Shown: positions 8,857 to 16,873 of the stretch, in pieces | How the letters are laid out: each line of letters begins with the position of its first letter | Numbering within the stretch: the stretch's first letter is position 1 | Assembly (NCBI GenBank): GCA_003427395.1 | Contig: BFEA01000214.1 | Coordinates: 957,472 to 982,910 of the forward strand | Origin: Chara braunii | Lineage: Eukaryota; Streptophyta; Charophyceae; Charales; Characeae | DNA length: 25,439 nt | Direction: 5' to 3' | The notes under the pieces: generated by a model | The model's input: the letters and a program-made list of their open reading frames with translations, nothing else | The model's database searches: none | What the model was told of the DNA's origin: nothing | Translations under genes and position numbers: made by a program

Positions 8857-8992
8857 TTATGAGCTCTTGGTGTCTTCTTATTTGGTGAAACTCGTGATGC
8901 AATTCTGCTGTTGGTTCGAGGTCACGACTATCCGCTCTTGTGTATATGATGCTGTTTGATTGCTGAAGTTCGCTATTGCTCATCTTCCTTGC
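8855..8992 (-). repeat. Unclassified repeat family, partial copy C
   Basis: The 22-base word at 8971-8992 is identical except for one base to 15710-15731 in copy B. On the minus strand both contain ATGAGCAATAGCGA preceded by GCAAGGAA, so the open frames start MSNSE. About 110 bases further on, copy C shares ATTGACAATGC with copy B. It then joins the pre-RT region of the Ty3/gypsy fragment near 8855. The middle is not obviously alignable. Only the 5' part of the family is present. Confidence 0.5.
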
Positions 8993-9274
8993 AGGTTTGC
9001 TATACAGGTCTGAATTATCCTTATCCAAATTTGATCTTTGCGACTAGGCTACTAGAGGGCCCGGGACCACTTTCCTGACCGGGAGAAAACGAAACAAAAA
9101 AACAAAAATAAAGCTCTATTTTTCTAGTCTACCAGCGGGGCCGCCCTGGCCACCTTGTTTGCCCAGTCAGCCTGGCTGTGCAAGGACCAAAGTAGGTCCC
9201 AGCAAAAAAAAGAAGAAAAAAGAAAAAAAATCTGAAAAATATATATCTTCTGAACTTCTGCAGATGCAACGAAT

Positions 9275-10290
9275 ATGAGCAAGAGTCATATACAGAAAAC
9301 CAAGTTGCAAAATCACGCAGAAGTCCAGATAGTCATGTAACAAGCAGAGATCTGAAATGCACCAAGTTTCCATCCAAATAAGAGCAATACAACGAACAGG
9401 TGATCCAATGTTCAAGCCCTCAGGCCACACCTACGCAGTATTCAATGTCACTCCTCTCTGTCTGGCGCCCAGCCTACTCTACTGTCCTACCTACCCTACC
9501 TACGTTCATGCAACAGGCCCACTTTGACTTTGAAGACCAATGTGCATGTCGTCAACACCAATGCCGACCTCCCACATACACCAGGTACGTACTCTCTTCT
9601 CCCCTCATCATCCCCTGACCACCCACTTCTGCGCCTCCTCCCGAAGATGCCTGTCGCCATCCTCTGCCCTCGCGCCCTGTTGCCCGGCTATGGCCGCTAG
9701 CGCCCCTCACCTCTCAGCGCCTGCACACGCCCCAGCCAGCAGATGCACAAATGCAGACACTTGTGTGCGAGCGCAGCAGCGTCTCCGCATTGCCTGCCTA
9801 GGCCAGAATGCCCCTCCCTGGCTGGCTTGCTTCCTAATGGGAGTGGCAGCTGCTGCTGGACTCCCTGGGCCTGACCGTGGAAGTTTCCAGTAGCTTGTGG
9901 TCGGTCCCCAGTGTCTGCGCCCAGGTCCATCTCGACAGTTGAGGGTTTGGGCCCTTTTCAGTTGGGCACACCCAGCATTTTTCCAGGCTCCGAATGTTTG
10001 CTGCATTTGCATTGGCCCACGGGGTAGATACGACGACAATCTGCTTTCCCGTTGGCCCGTGACCACTTCGTAATGTGTCGACCTCACAATGTGTGTGCCC
10101 AGGACACAACCACCCGGGCCCTTGGCTCAACTGGCTGGCGCAGTTGCTTCTTCTGGAAGAGCCCAGGGTAAGGCTCAGGTTGCACTTCAACCAACTGTCG
10201 TGCAGCAACTGTCTGAGACCCGCATTGGAAAATGCTGAGATAAGGGCCTCTCGTGAGTATTCAGGCCCGCCTTCGCTTAGGGCGGGCCCG
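9275..10290 (+). repeat. Unclassified repeat family, copy A
   Basis: This segment aligns by eye with the reverse complement of 14796-15722 (copy B). Shared points in order: ATGAGCAA at 9275; a GCA-AATCAC-GAA-CCAGA-AGT series near 9305-9335; TGGCGCCCAGCCTACT near 9460; CCAATGC followed by GACC near 9560; ACCAG followed by GTACGT at 9585 (a plausible 5' splice site, also present in copy B); AACCAACTG near 10190; GGGCCTCT near 10235; and AGGCCCGCCTTC-CTTAGGGC near 10262-10283. The first short frame (MSKS, then KLQNHAEVQ) resembles that of copy B (MSNS, then RLHNHIESQ). Frames are broken, so any protein is dead here. I do not recognise the family. Confidence 0.5.
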
Positions 10291-10495
10291 AGGCTTGCTG
10301 GGGGCCACAGTCAGAACATATGCATGTTGCCTAAGGGACTCCTGAGGACACATTCCTCACACAGAAAAATAAACTGAGCAACTTTTGCATCAGGATCACA
10401 TCGAAATTCTTTATCAAAGCAGCTGATGTTGCCAGGATAACTCAAGTTCAATTGTGAGGTCCCCGGCCTCGTTTCAAGTGTTCATTGGTAATGAA
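10291..10495. other. Unassigned spacer
   Basis: I see no gene, repeat or element end between copy A and the left target-site duplication of the hAT-like element. Confidence 0.4.
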
Positions 10496-10788
10496 TTTGA
10501 ATGCTGAGTATGGACGCCGCCCGGCCGGGCCTGCCCGGCCGGGCGGGGCCCGGGTGGGTGGCCCGGGCAAACCGGGCAGGCAAAAAAACAGCCCGGAAAT
10601 ATATATATATTTCTTTTGAAGGCGGGGTCCTCCTGTGCTCGGCGAGAGGACCCCGAATCTGCAATAAAATTCTGGTTTTGGGGGGGGGACGGGTCGTCTG
10701 GGTTGGGGACTCTGCATTTATGTTGCCTGCTGTTTGCTGCATGTGTGATACCACGTACGTACTGGGGTGGGGGCTCTGTGATACCAAG

Positions 10789-11158
10789 AAGATGGGCGGA
10801 AGAGGAGGAGGAGGCGAGAAGAGGAAGGAGAAGAAGATGAGGGGGAGGCGGAGGAGAAAAGAAGAAGAAGAAGAAGAAGAAGAAGAAGAAGATGGGCGGA
10901 AGAGGAGGAGGAGGAGAGAAGATGAAGGAGAAGAAGATGAGGGGGAGGCGGAGGAGGAGAGAGCGGAGCAGTTTTTTTTGTTTTTTTTTCTTACCTGTCG
11001 TTTATCTCGCGACCTATCGCTGACGAATGGAACAAAAAAAAAGAAGAAAAAAAAGATAGTCGGAAGAGGAGGAGGAGGAGAGAAGAAGAAGAGGAGGAGG
11101 AGGAAGAAGAAGAAGAAGAAGAAGAAGAAGAAGAAGAAGAAGAAGAAGGAGGGCGGCA
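10789..11158 (+). repeat. GAA/GGA-rich compound repeat
   Basis: A higher-order unit begins GATGGGCGGAAGAGGAGGAG, continues through GAGAAGATGAGGGGGAGGCGG and ends in a (GAA)n run. Copies start at 10791 and 10891, and a partial copy starts near 11052. Another resumes at 11736 beyond the N gap and runs to about 11842. The plus strand is almost pure purine for long runs, which makes triplex DNA possible and explains the assembly failure. Long open frames across it are products of composition and of N translation, not genes. Confidence 0.9.
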
Positions 11159-11195
11159 AGGGTTACGGCGGCGGTGGAGGGGAATGGCGGCGCGG

Positions 11196-11735
11196 NNNNN
11201 NNNNNNNNNNNNNNNNNNNNNNNNNNNNNNNNNNNNNNNNNNNNNNNNNNNNNNNNNNNNNNNNNNNNNNNNNNNNNNNNNNNNNNNNNNNNNNNNNNNN
11301 NNNNNNNNNNNNNNNNNNNNNNNNNNNNNNNNNNNNNNNNNNNNNNNNNNNNNNNNNNNNNNNNNNNNNNNNNNNNNNNNNNNNNNNNNNNNNNNNNNNN
11401 NNNNNNNNNNNNNNNNNNNNNNNNNNNNNNNNNNNNNNNNNNNNNNNNNNNNNNNNNNNNNNNNNNNNNNNNNNNNNNNNNNNNNNNNNNNNNNNNNNNN
11501 NNNNNNNNNNNNNNNNNNNNNNNNNNNNNNNNNNNNNNNNNNNNNNNNNNNNNNNNNNNNNNNNNNNNNNNNNNNNNNNNNNNNNNNNNNNNNNNNNNNN
11601 NNNNNNNNNNNNNNNNNNNNNNNNNNNNNNNNNNNNNNNNNNNNNNNNNNNNNNNNNNNNNNNNNNNNNNNNNNNNNNNNNNNNNNNNNNNNNNNNNNNN
11701 NNNNNNNNNNNNNNNNNNNNNNNNNNNNNNNNNNN
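11196..11735. other. Assembly gap of 540 N
   Basis: The gap lies inside the GAA/GGA array with the same repeat unit on both sides, so the missing sequence is probably more of the array. Its true length is unknown. Confidence 0.95.
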
Positions 11736-12044
11736 GGAAGAGGAGGAGGAGGAGAGAAGAGGAAGGAGAAGAAGATGAGGGGGAGGCGGAGGCGGAGGAG
11801 GAGAGAAGAAGAAGAAGAAGAAGAAGAAGAAGAAGAAGAAGAGAGGGGGACGGGCGACGGGCGACTCCACGACGACGGGCGAGCGCAGCTCCCAGGCGAT
11901 GGCGACAACGGGCAGCGCGAGGAGCGAGGGCGAGTCGAGGAGGAACGCAGGCGGCTGGAGGGAGGCCCCGTTTCGACAGCCAATGCAGGCCGCCCAAGCC
12001 AGTCGTTGTTCAAACGGGGCCTGGGTTTTCCCTCCAAAAAACAA

Positions 12045-12085
12045 ACGGCCCTCTGGCCGTCGATCATGGACGGCCGGAGGGCCGT
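12045..12085. repeat. 17-bp hairpin inside the hAT-like element
   Basis: The left arm at 12045-12061 (ACGGCCCTCTGGCCGTC) pairs with the right arm at 12069-12085 (GACGGCCGGAGGGCCGT), with one mismatch or wobble and a 7-base loop. Such GC-rich palindromes are common near the ends of non-autonomous DNA transposons. Confidence 0.8.
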
Positions 12086-12321
12086 CACCAATTCCAAAAA
12101 AAAAAACAGGCCTCACGGGCCCGACGCGCCGTTTTCTGGGCGTGGTCGGACCTGGTAGGCCCTGGGGAGACATAATCTGGCCGATTCGGGGTCGGAAACC
12201 CCCCGCCAGCAAGGTGTGCTGGGGGGCCGTGGCCCCCAACCGGGCTGCCCGCCCGGCCAGGCCGCCCGGGACCTCCCCCGGGCAGGCGCTGGTCGGCCGG
12301 GCGGCCCGGAGCCGTACACAG

Positions 12322-12568
12322 TTTGAATGCGAATATAAAAAAATAAAAAATTATTTACCAAATTGAAAATAAAATTTAATAAATATTAATATTATTATTA
12401 TTATTTTTTATTTTTTTTTGGCCCAGCTGGGCAACTGGTCCCGGTCCACTCTGGTAGCGTAGCTAATTTTTTACTCTTAGTTTCGTAAAGAATTTCGATG
12501 CGACCCTGAGGCAAAAGCTGTTCAGTGTATTTTTCTGCATAACATTTGTTCTAATTTTTTCCTTCATC
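12322..12568. other. AT-rich spacer
   Basis: Beyond the right target-site duplication the sequence is AT-rich with ATT microsatellite-like runs at about 12380-12420, then a palindromic GCCCAGCTGGGC at about 12421-12432. No gene is visible. Confidence 0.4.
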
Positions 12569-12826
12569 TCACCTCCAATGTCAGGTTAGTTACTAAACCC
12601 CCAACGAAATGAGATCTTTGAGAGACTGCATCTGCTGCATCATTATATTTGCCTGTGACAGCCTTTAATTCAAAATCATAAGCAACTTGTTAAATTTGTC
12701 AAGCAACTTTGATCGAGTCTTGGACCACAGCAAGGTCTCATAGTTTGAGTAGCGGCTGCTGAAAAGGCAATTCTTCCATCTCGGCAAGGCTTCAAGCAAT
12801 ACGAAAAGTTCCCTCTCATGAGGCCT
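12569..12826 (-). pseudogene. Ty3/gypsy RNase H remnant
   Basis: Read on the minus strand from 12826, the frame shows HERELFVLLEALPRWKNCLF, the family's E-containing helix of RNase H (usually YEREL followed by ALxxWRHYL). Further on, in a shifted frame after a stop, it shows YDFELKAVTGKYNDAADAVSQR, which corresponds to the usual FDFE, GKYNVVADALSRR end of the domain. The expected SDH-type aspartate motif between them is unrecognisable. One frameshift and one stop confirm decay. It lies on the same strand as, and downstream of, the RT remnant at 13405-13550, at about the spacing expected within one pol gene, so the two probably come from one old element. RNase H removes the RNA strand during reverse transcription. 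Confidence 0.65.
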
Positions 12827-13404
12827 TTTCAATTTTATTTATTTATTTTTTTCGATTTTTTTTTAATTATGTTTTTGCACGTGCATCGCAGCACGAGGTC
12901 GCGTGCGCTATGCGCCGCATGTGCACAACTCGCGCACACATGATGGGCCACAAGTATGATGCGTACATTACGCTCTTCTAGTGTTCTACTAAACCCTAGG
13001 AAAGAGACATCTCACAGTTACAATCGGATTACAAGCTGGAGTGTCATGATTGGGCTAGGATAGATGGCTCGATCCCCCTGCACCCCCCCTTCCGGACCCT
13101 TTTCCCTCGAGCGCTTTAGCCCTGGTTGAGTCGATGTGGGGAAAGTGGTAGAATTGGCAGAGGGCTTGCAGAATAGGATATTGACTTATATTATAAAGTA
13201 ATAATGCTGGGGGACGAGGGGCAGCTAGGCAGGCGTGGTTTTTAGCTCAGGCCTTGAATGAATTTGGGCCGGAGGGGCAGGCCGATTCGGCTTCCGCGTT
13301 AACGGCCGCCCCAACCGGTAGGTACTGGTGGTTTAATCCCCTGCAGTGCCCAGGGCAATCAATGCTGGCGGGGAAAGAGGCTTGCATGGGGAAAATGAAA
13401 AACG
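12827..13404. other. Sequence separating RT and RNase H remnants, possible A-tailed retroposon
   Basis: No RT thumb or connection motif can be read here although the flanks are RT and RNase H. On the minus strand the stretch ends in an A-rich tail (plus-strand 12830-12875, T-rich) directly against the RNase H remnant, as a minus-strand SINE or other retroposon would. A weak tRNA B-box-like word (GGATCGAGCC) lies around 13055-13070 and an A-box-like word about 50 bases upstream of it in that direction. I found no target-site duplication. Alternating purine-pyrimidine words occur at 12876-12930. Confidence 0.25.
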
Positions 13405-13550
13405 GAAATCATCAAGGTAAATGACCACAAATTTGTCCAGCCATCACTTGAACAAGTCATGCATTGATGTTTGACACGTTACAGGGACGTTCTTAAGCCG
13501 GAAAAGCATGGCAGCGTACTCATAGTGTCCATACCATGTGTAAACACGCT
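13405..13550 (-). pseudogene. Ty3/gypsy reverse transcriptase remnant with YLDD
   Basis: About 48 codons on the minus strand match the RT palm: YGHYEYAAM, a degraded FGL/NAP segment, CQTSMHDLFK, then WLDKFVVIYLDD with the catalytic aspartate pair retained at about 13408-13419. An in-frame TGA separates LFK from WLDK. Upstream, the frame runs into a 143-bp tandem repeat in which only a PEDQH-like trace of RT may survive. It probably belongs with the RNase H remnant at 12569-12826. Confidence 0.7.
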
Positions 13551-13834
13551 GCCCTATGTTGATCTTCTGGGGCCAAAGTAGGTGCACTTGAAGTTCTGGG
13601 CACTGCTGCCGACACCCTCCCCTGGGCAGTAGATCAGCGTGTTCCACAGCAAGCGCATATACTGCCACGACACGGCCTTCTTGTTCAAAATGCTGCCTAT
13701 GTTGATCTTCTGGGGCCAAAGTAGGTGCACCCAAAGTTTCCGGTACTGCTGCCGACACCCTCCCCTGGGCAGTGGGTCAACCTGTCCCACAGCCAGCGTG
13801 TATACTGCCGTGGCCTTTGGGTTGCAGCAGCGAC
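13549..13834. repeat. 143-bp tandem duplication
   Basis: Two units (13549-13691 and 13692-13834) share long identical stretches, including GTTGATCTTCTGGGGCCAAA, GTAGGTGCAC, CTGCTGCCGACACC and CTCCCCTGGGCAGT, and the end word TATACTGCC. They differ at scattered bases and by a few short indels. On the minus strand they are open in more than one frame, but the product is unrecognised. The first unit abuts the RT remnant. Confidence 0.85.
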
Positions 13835-14197
13835 ACTGGTGGTTAAATAGTTTTAGCCTTTAGGAGAGTGTGTCTGTGTGTGTATTGCTCGGCAACTAGG
13901 CAGGTTCAGACACTTGCTGTTTTTTTAAGCCACCAGTACCTCCGAGCCTCTTTTTCCCGATGTGGATTTGTAGAGCGGGTAGGAAATGAGCTGCTAGCGG
14001 CACGCTTTTGTCTTTTTGGGCTGGCGTACCAGCCATGTTGGTCTGGTAGCATTGTTCATTCAACGACCCAGATTAATGCAATTTCAATTTTTCAAGTTTG
14101 CCTGGGTGACGTTCTGGTGATTTGAGAACCGCTTCTTTTGTTGATGCTGGCCTTCTCTGAATGTGAACTTTACTGATGCCATGATAATCGTTTGCAG
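13835..14197. other. Unassigned stretch before an exon-like segment
   Basis: No gene or repeat can be supported. An open frame of 85 codons (13868-14125, plus) has no recognisable domain. A TTTGCAG acceptor-like word ends the stretch. Confidence 0.3.
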
Positions 14198-14240
14198 GTA
14201 TGTTCCTAATGGATTGATGGAGCAGGCGTTTTACATCCAG
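14198..14240 (+). other. Exon-like segment 1 of a possible host gene
   Basis: A 43-base segment lies between TTTGCAG and GTATGG, matching plant splice-site consensus at both ends. After one base completing a split codon it reads YVPNGLMEQAFYIQ with no stop and ends in phase 0. That phase fits the next exon-like segment at 16335-16427. The residues look protein-like but match no family I can name. The 2.1 kb between the two would be an intron filled by a MITE and repeat copy B. A 43-base exon is short and could be chance. Confidence 0.25.
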
Positions 14241-14345
14241 GTATGGTTTCTGTTCCAAGTTTCAATACATGGCAGCTGTTCGCATGTTGTGCTCACCTGT
14301 CAGCAATTTGTGATGATTGGTTTCCTTGTCGGTGACGATATTATT

Positions 14346-14629
14346 GGGAAAAGTTATAAAGCCCCCCCGCGCCGAAACCTTTGCATTCATTTCGCCCCAA
14401 ACGGGAGAAAAAGTGCCGCAGATCCCAAAACCAAATTTGGTGTCATTTTTGCACCCTGGCTGGGCCGGTAACGGCCGCTGTGTAAAAATGGCAGGAAAGT
14501 GTTTTGCAGGGTGCAGAAATGACGCCGAAACTGATTTTGGCGCCTGCGGCAGTTTTTTCCCCGTTTTGGGGGGAAATGGATACAAAGGTTTCTTCGTGGG
14601 GAGCTTTTATGACTTTTCCAAGTTTTCCC
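14346..14629. mobile_element. Foldback MITE with long inverted repeats, Mutator-like candidate
   Basis: The left arm 14346-14458 and right arm 14507-14629 are inverted copies of each other apart from small differences, including about 9 extra bases near the outer end of the right arm. The outer ends are GGGAAAA and its complement TTTTCCC. Shared internal words include GAAACCTTTG, TGCCGCAG, GTCATTTTTGCACCCTG (one mismatch) and their complements. The 48-base centre contains the small palindrome GGCCGGTAACGGCC. The element is bounded by an exact 8-bp direct repeat ATATTATT at 14338-14345 and 14630-14637. Long TIRs, a G-rich terminus and an 8-9 bp duplication fit Mutator-like MITEs; a hAT origin is possible from the 8-bp length. 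No transposase is encoded. Transcription through it would give a hairpin of more than 110 bp, a possible source of small RNAs. Confidence 0.85.
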
Positions 14630-14795
14630 ATATTATTCCCCCGATTAGTTTGGTTTCATAACAAATGCGTGTGTACTTGCATTGTGTATGCTCGTTAGGC
14701 AGTACTAATTACTTCATAGCAGCTTATACGTAGTAGTGCTGTATCACATTTGCACAACATAGTGCGAGGATCTGGGTTCCCAGTTACAGATGTGC

Positions 14796-15722
14796 CTGCC
14801 CTAAGTGAAGGCGGGCCTAACAAATCTCAAGAGGCCCATTGCTGTCAACTTCATATTTGGGGTCCAGGCAGTTGTGACGCGCCAGTTGGTTGAGGGAAAG
14901 TTGGGAAACACAGGCCGAACAGCAAAGATATTCCACGGCCTTCCAGGCCTTTCCTGAAATGCAGGCCCTGGGCAAGAATCGCAGCCTCGTACACAGACAG
15001 TTGGGAGACCCAACCGAACGAGGCCCAGCAGCTGCAGGCACAGCCACCTGGGGCCTACCGGAAGCTTCTGGGCAGACGCCCAGGCCAGTCAGGCCGCCGA
15101 GGGCAGGCAGGCTCTTTCCATATAGGAAAGAGCTCGCTGCCTGGGCTCTCATTCAGGCACTTGCTAGATGATGCGGCAGCGCTGCTGGAGCAATTGCTTG
15201 CGGGCTGCTGAGCGCTAAGGGCAAGGTGCTGCGCGCGTGCAGTCGTGCAGGAAGCAGGCGCCATAGCCCAGCCTCCATAGCTGGCTGGGGCTTGGATTAC
15301 AGTGAGGCGCAGGGGTGGTCTTCGGGTGTACAGAGGGAAGACGTGGGTGTAAGTCAAGGGAGAAAGAGAAGGATGGTGATGATGATGATGTGAGGGAACA
15401 TACCTGGTATTGGCGATGGTCTGCATTGGGCGACATCTTCAAGTACTCCGTGGGCTGCTGACGTCAACAGTTGCATTGTCAATTAGTAGGCAGATAGTAG
15501 CTGTGCAGGAAGTAGGCTGGGCGCCAAGCGCCCAGTAGGGAGAAGGGCCTGGACATTGATGTTGGTGGTGGCGAGAGCAAGCTCTCATTGACATTTGGTT
15601 TTCACTGTTACTATTCTCCATTGGTGTTATATTGGCGCAATGCTGCTTTCTGGACACTGTGATACTTTCTGGCTTTCAATGTGATTGTGCAATCTGGATA
15701 TTGTCATCTCGCTATTGCTCAT
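14796..15722 (-). repeat. Unclassified repeat family, copy B
   Basis: This minus-strand copy is the inverted partner of copy A (9275-10290). It starts at ATGAGCAATAGC (15722, descending) with a 31-codon frame MSNSEMTISRLHNHIESQ and so on. It passes TGGCGCCCAGCCTACT near 15520 and the ACCAG/GTATGT donor-like site at 15403. It ends with a frame reading LNQLARHNCLDPKYEVDSNG and the AGGCCCGCCTTCACTTAGGGC block at 14796-14817. A (GAT)n run lies at about 15375-15390. The 111-codon frame at 14817-15152 is the longest and may be a real C-terminal exon of the ancestral gene or element, but I do not recognise it. No target-site duplication or terminal repeat was found. Confidence 0.5.
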
Positions 15723-15731
15723 TTTCCTTGC

Positions 15732-16204
15732 GATAGAAGTGTGACGCCCGGCATGCTGCGCATGTGTAGTGCATGGTGCTAATGTGCTGAATGCAGCCCA
15801 CAGTTGTCCCCCCCCCCAACCACCACCCCTCTGAAAATGGCTGAAAATTGAGAATTCCAAAAAGAAGTGGCATATGGAAAATTATTGCAGGGGAGATCAG
15901 GCTGGAAGGATAGCTGAGAATCATATTGGATTGTAATGGACTTTTTAAAAGTTTTTTAACATAACTTTTGTGCGGGTTTTGACATTATTGCATATGATGT
16001 AAGGATGACGGAAATTTATGAAGCTGTATTTTTTCAGTTTTTAACTTTTTATTGGAATCTGGAAGTCGGTAGCGAAGGTTCATATTTTCTTGTTTCTTTT
16101 ATTTCTGTTTTGAGGTTTCAACTTCATTTATAGTATTTTATACGCACACTGCACTACGCACTGCATGTGTGGTGGTAGTACGGATTCTCAAAGTGCTGTT
16201 AGGG
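15732..16204. other. Unassigned stretch
   Basis: No gene or repeat is supported. There is a poly-C run at about 15809-15818 and AT-rich sequence from 15940 to 16140. Confidence 0.35.
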
Positions 16205-16275
16205 TGGGAAGGATTTGAACACTTGACCTCATTGTCTGGGACTATATGCTCTTGTCCACTGAGCTACAAGCTGAT
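16205..16275 (-). pseudogene. tRNA-like sequence or SINE head
   Basis: On the minus strand, TAGCTCAGTGGACAAGAGC (forward 16248-16266) matches a pol III A box and tRNA D-arm. GTGTTCAAATCC (forward 16211-16222) matches a B box and T-loop, at normal tRNA spacing. The T-stem has mismatches and the acceptor ends do not pair, so it is not a working tRNA. It is either a decayed tRNA gene or the head of a tRNA-derived SINE. No clear SINE tail or target-site duplication follows. Confidence 0.55.
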
Positions 16276-16334
16276 AGTCGTTATCTGTGTCTTTTTTCTT
16301 TTCTGTGTGTGTGTGTTTGTTTGGATGGGTGCAG

Positions 16335-16427
16335 TTAATCAATGCCTTCGTTTCGCCCGTTTACTACTTCAGCAATCCGTTTTACCGTTTCCTTAAGAAT
16401 TACCTGGCTTATCACTGCAGGACTCAG
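16335..16427 (+). other. Exon-like segment 2 of a possible host gene
   Basis: Ninety-three bases lie between GGGTGCAG, preceded by a T-rich tract, and GTGAGT, a textbook donor site. They make exactly 31 codons in phase 0 with no stop: LINAFVSPVYYFSNPFYRFL, then KNYLAYHCRTQ. The composition, rich in aromatic residues with a short hydrophobic start, is protein-like and unlike the low-complexity frames around it. Its phase agrees with the segment at 14198-14240. I cannot name the protein. No further exon could be found before the LTR element at 16874, which may have interrupted the gene or its intron. Confidence 0.4.
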
Positions 16428-16643
16428 GTGAGTCTAGCTTCTGTTCTTTTCGGTGGTGAATCCAGCTTCGAAAAGAGTGGCTGAGGTTTGGTAGAACCTT
16501 GCATGGTGGGTAGTTTATATGGGGCGGATGCCTTCTCTGGGGCGCTTACACAGTAATGTTAAAGGCAAATCTGGCTATATGCTGAAACCTCCGCCGAGTA
16601 TCCAATAATGAATGCGTCGGTGCGGACAATCAGCAGGGAAGGA

Positions 16644-16806
16644 GGCTTCCTCAGACTGGGAGATGTTGGGCGCTGTTGGTTGCTCTGTTGATTTGTCAGG
16701 CGTTTTACTCTGTCGGGCTTCCTCAGACTGGGAGATGTTGGGCGCTGAGTGTTTGAAAGCGGTATGGTCAGCCCATCAACCGTTTTACTCTGTTGACTTG
16801 TCAGGC
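16644..16806 (+). repeat. Interleaved direct repeats beside the 3' LTR
   Basis: A 32-base word (GGCTTCCTCAGACTGGGAGA plus 12 bases) is perfectly repeated at 16644-16675 and 16716-16747. A second word (TCTGTTGA(T/C)TTGTCAGGCG) occurs at about 16684-16702 and 16788-16806. CGTTTTACTCTGT occurs at 16701-16713 and 16781-16793. The A-B-A-B order suggests a tandem duplication followed by partial divergence. Confidence 0.85.
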
Positions 16807-16873
16807 GCGGTTCGGCTCTCAGCATAAACCTGCTGCCCTCATCAATTTCTGAGTATCGTCTGATTGTATCCTG

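Larger units (their letters stand above)
10504..12321. mobile_element. hAT-like non-autonomous DNA transposon candidate
   Basis: The segment is flanked by an exact 8-bp direct repeat TTTGAATG at 10496-10503 and 12322-12329, the target-site length typical of hAT elements. Its ends are imperfect inverted repeats: CTGAGTATGG on the left and, read inward from the right, CTGTGTACGG (8 of 10 match). Both ends run directly into GC-rich sequence dominated by CCCGG and GGCC words, a subterminal pattern seen in some plant hAT-type elements. The interior contains GAA/GGA arrays, a 540-base N gap and a hairpin, with no transposase motif in the readable part. A transposase is unlikely to fit in the gap, so mobility would depend on another copy. 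The TIR is short, so the call rests mainly on the target-site duplication. Confidence 0.6.

Noticed and set aside
9540-10377. Separate host genes in the open frames of copy A
   Set aside because: The same region is present inverted at 14796-15722 with different indels and frame breaks, so the frames are pieces of a repeat family and not conserved genes.
10501-12239. Very long open frames (up to 425 codons) on both strands across the GAA array and N gap
   Set aside because: They consist of Glu/Lys/Arg or Ser/Pro/Leu runs from a purine-only repeat plus translated Ns. No domain is present and both strands are equally open.
13549-13834. CRISPR-like or regulatory array
   Set aside because: There are only two 143-bp units without short spacers, in a plant nuclear context. 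It is a plain tandem duplication.
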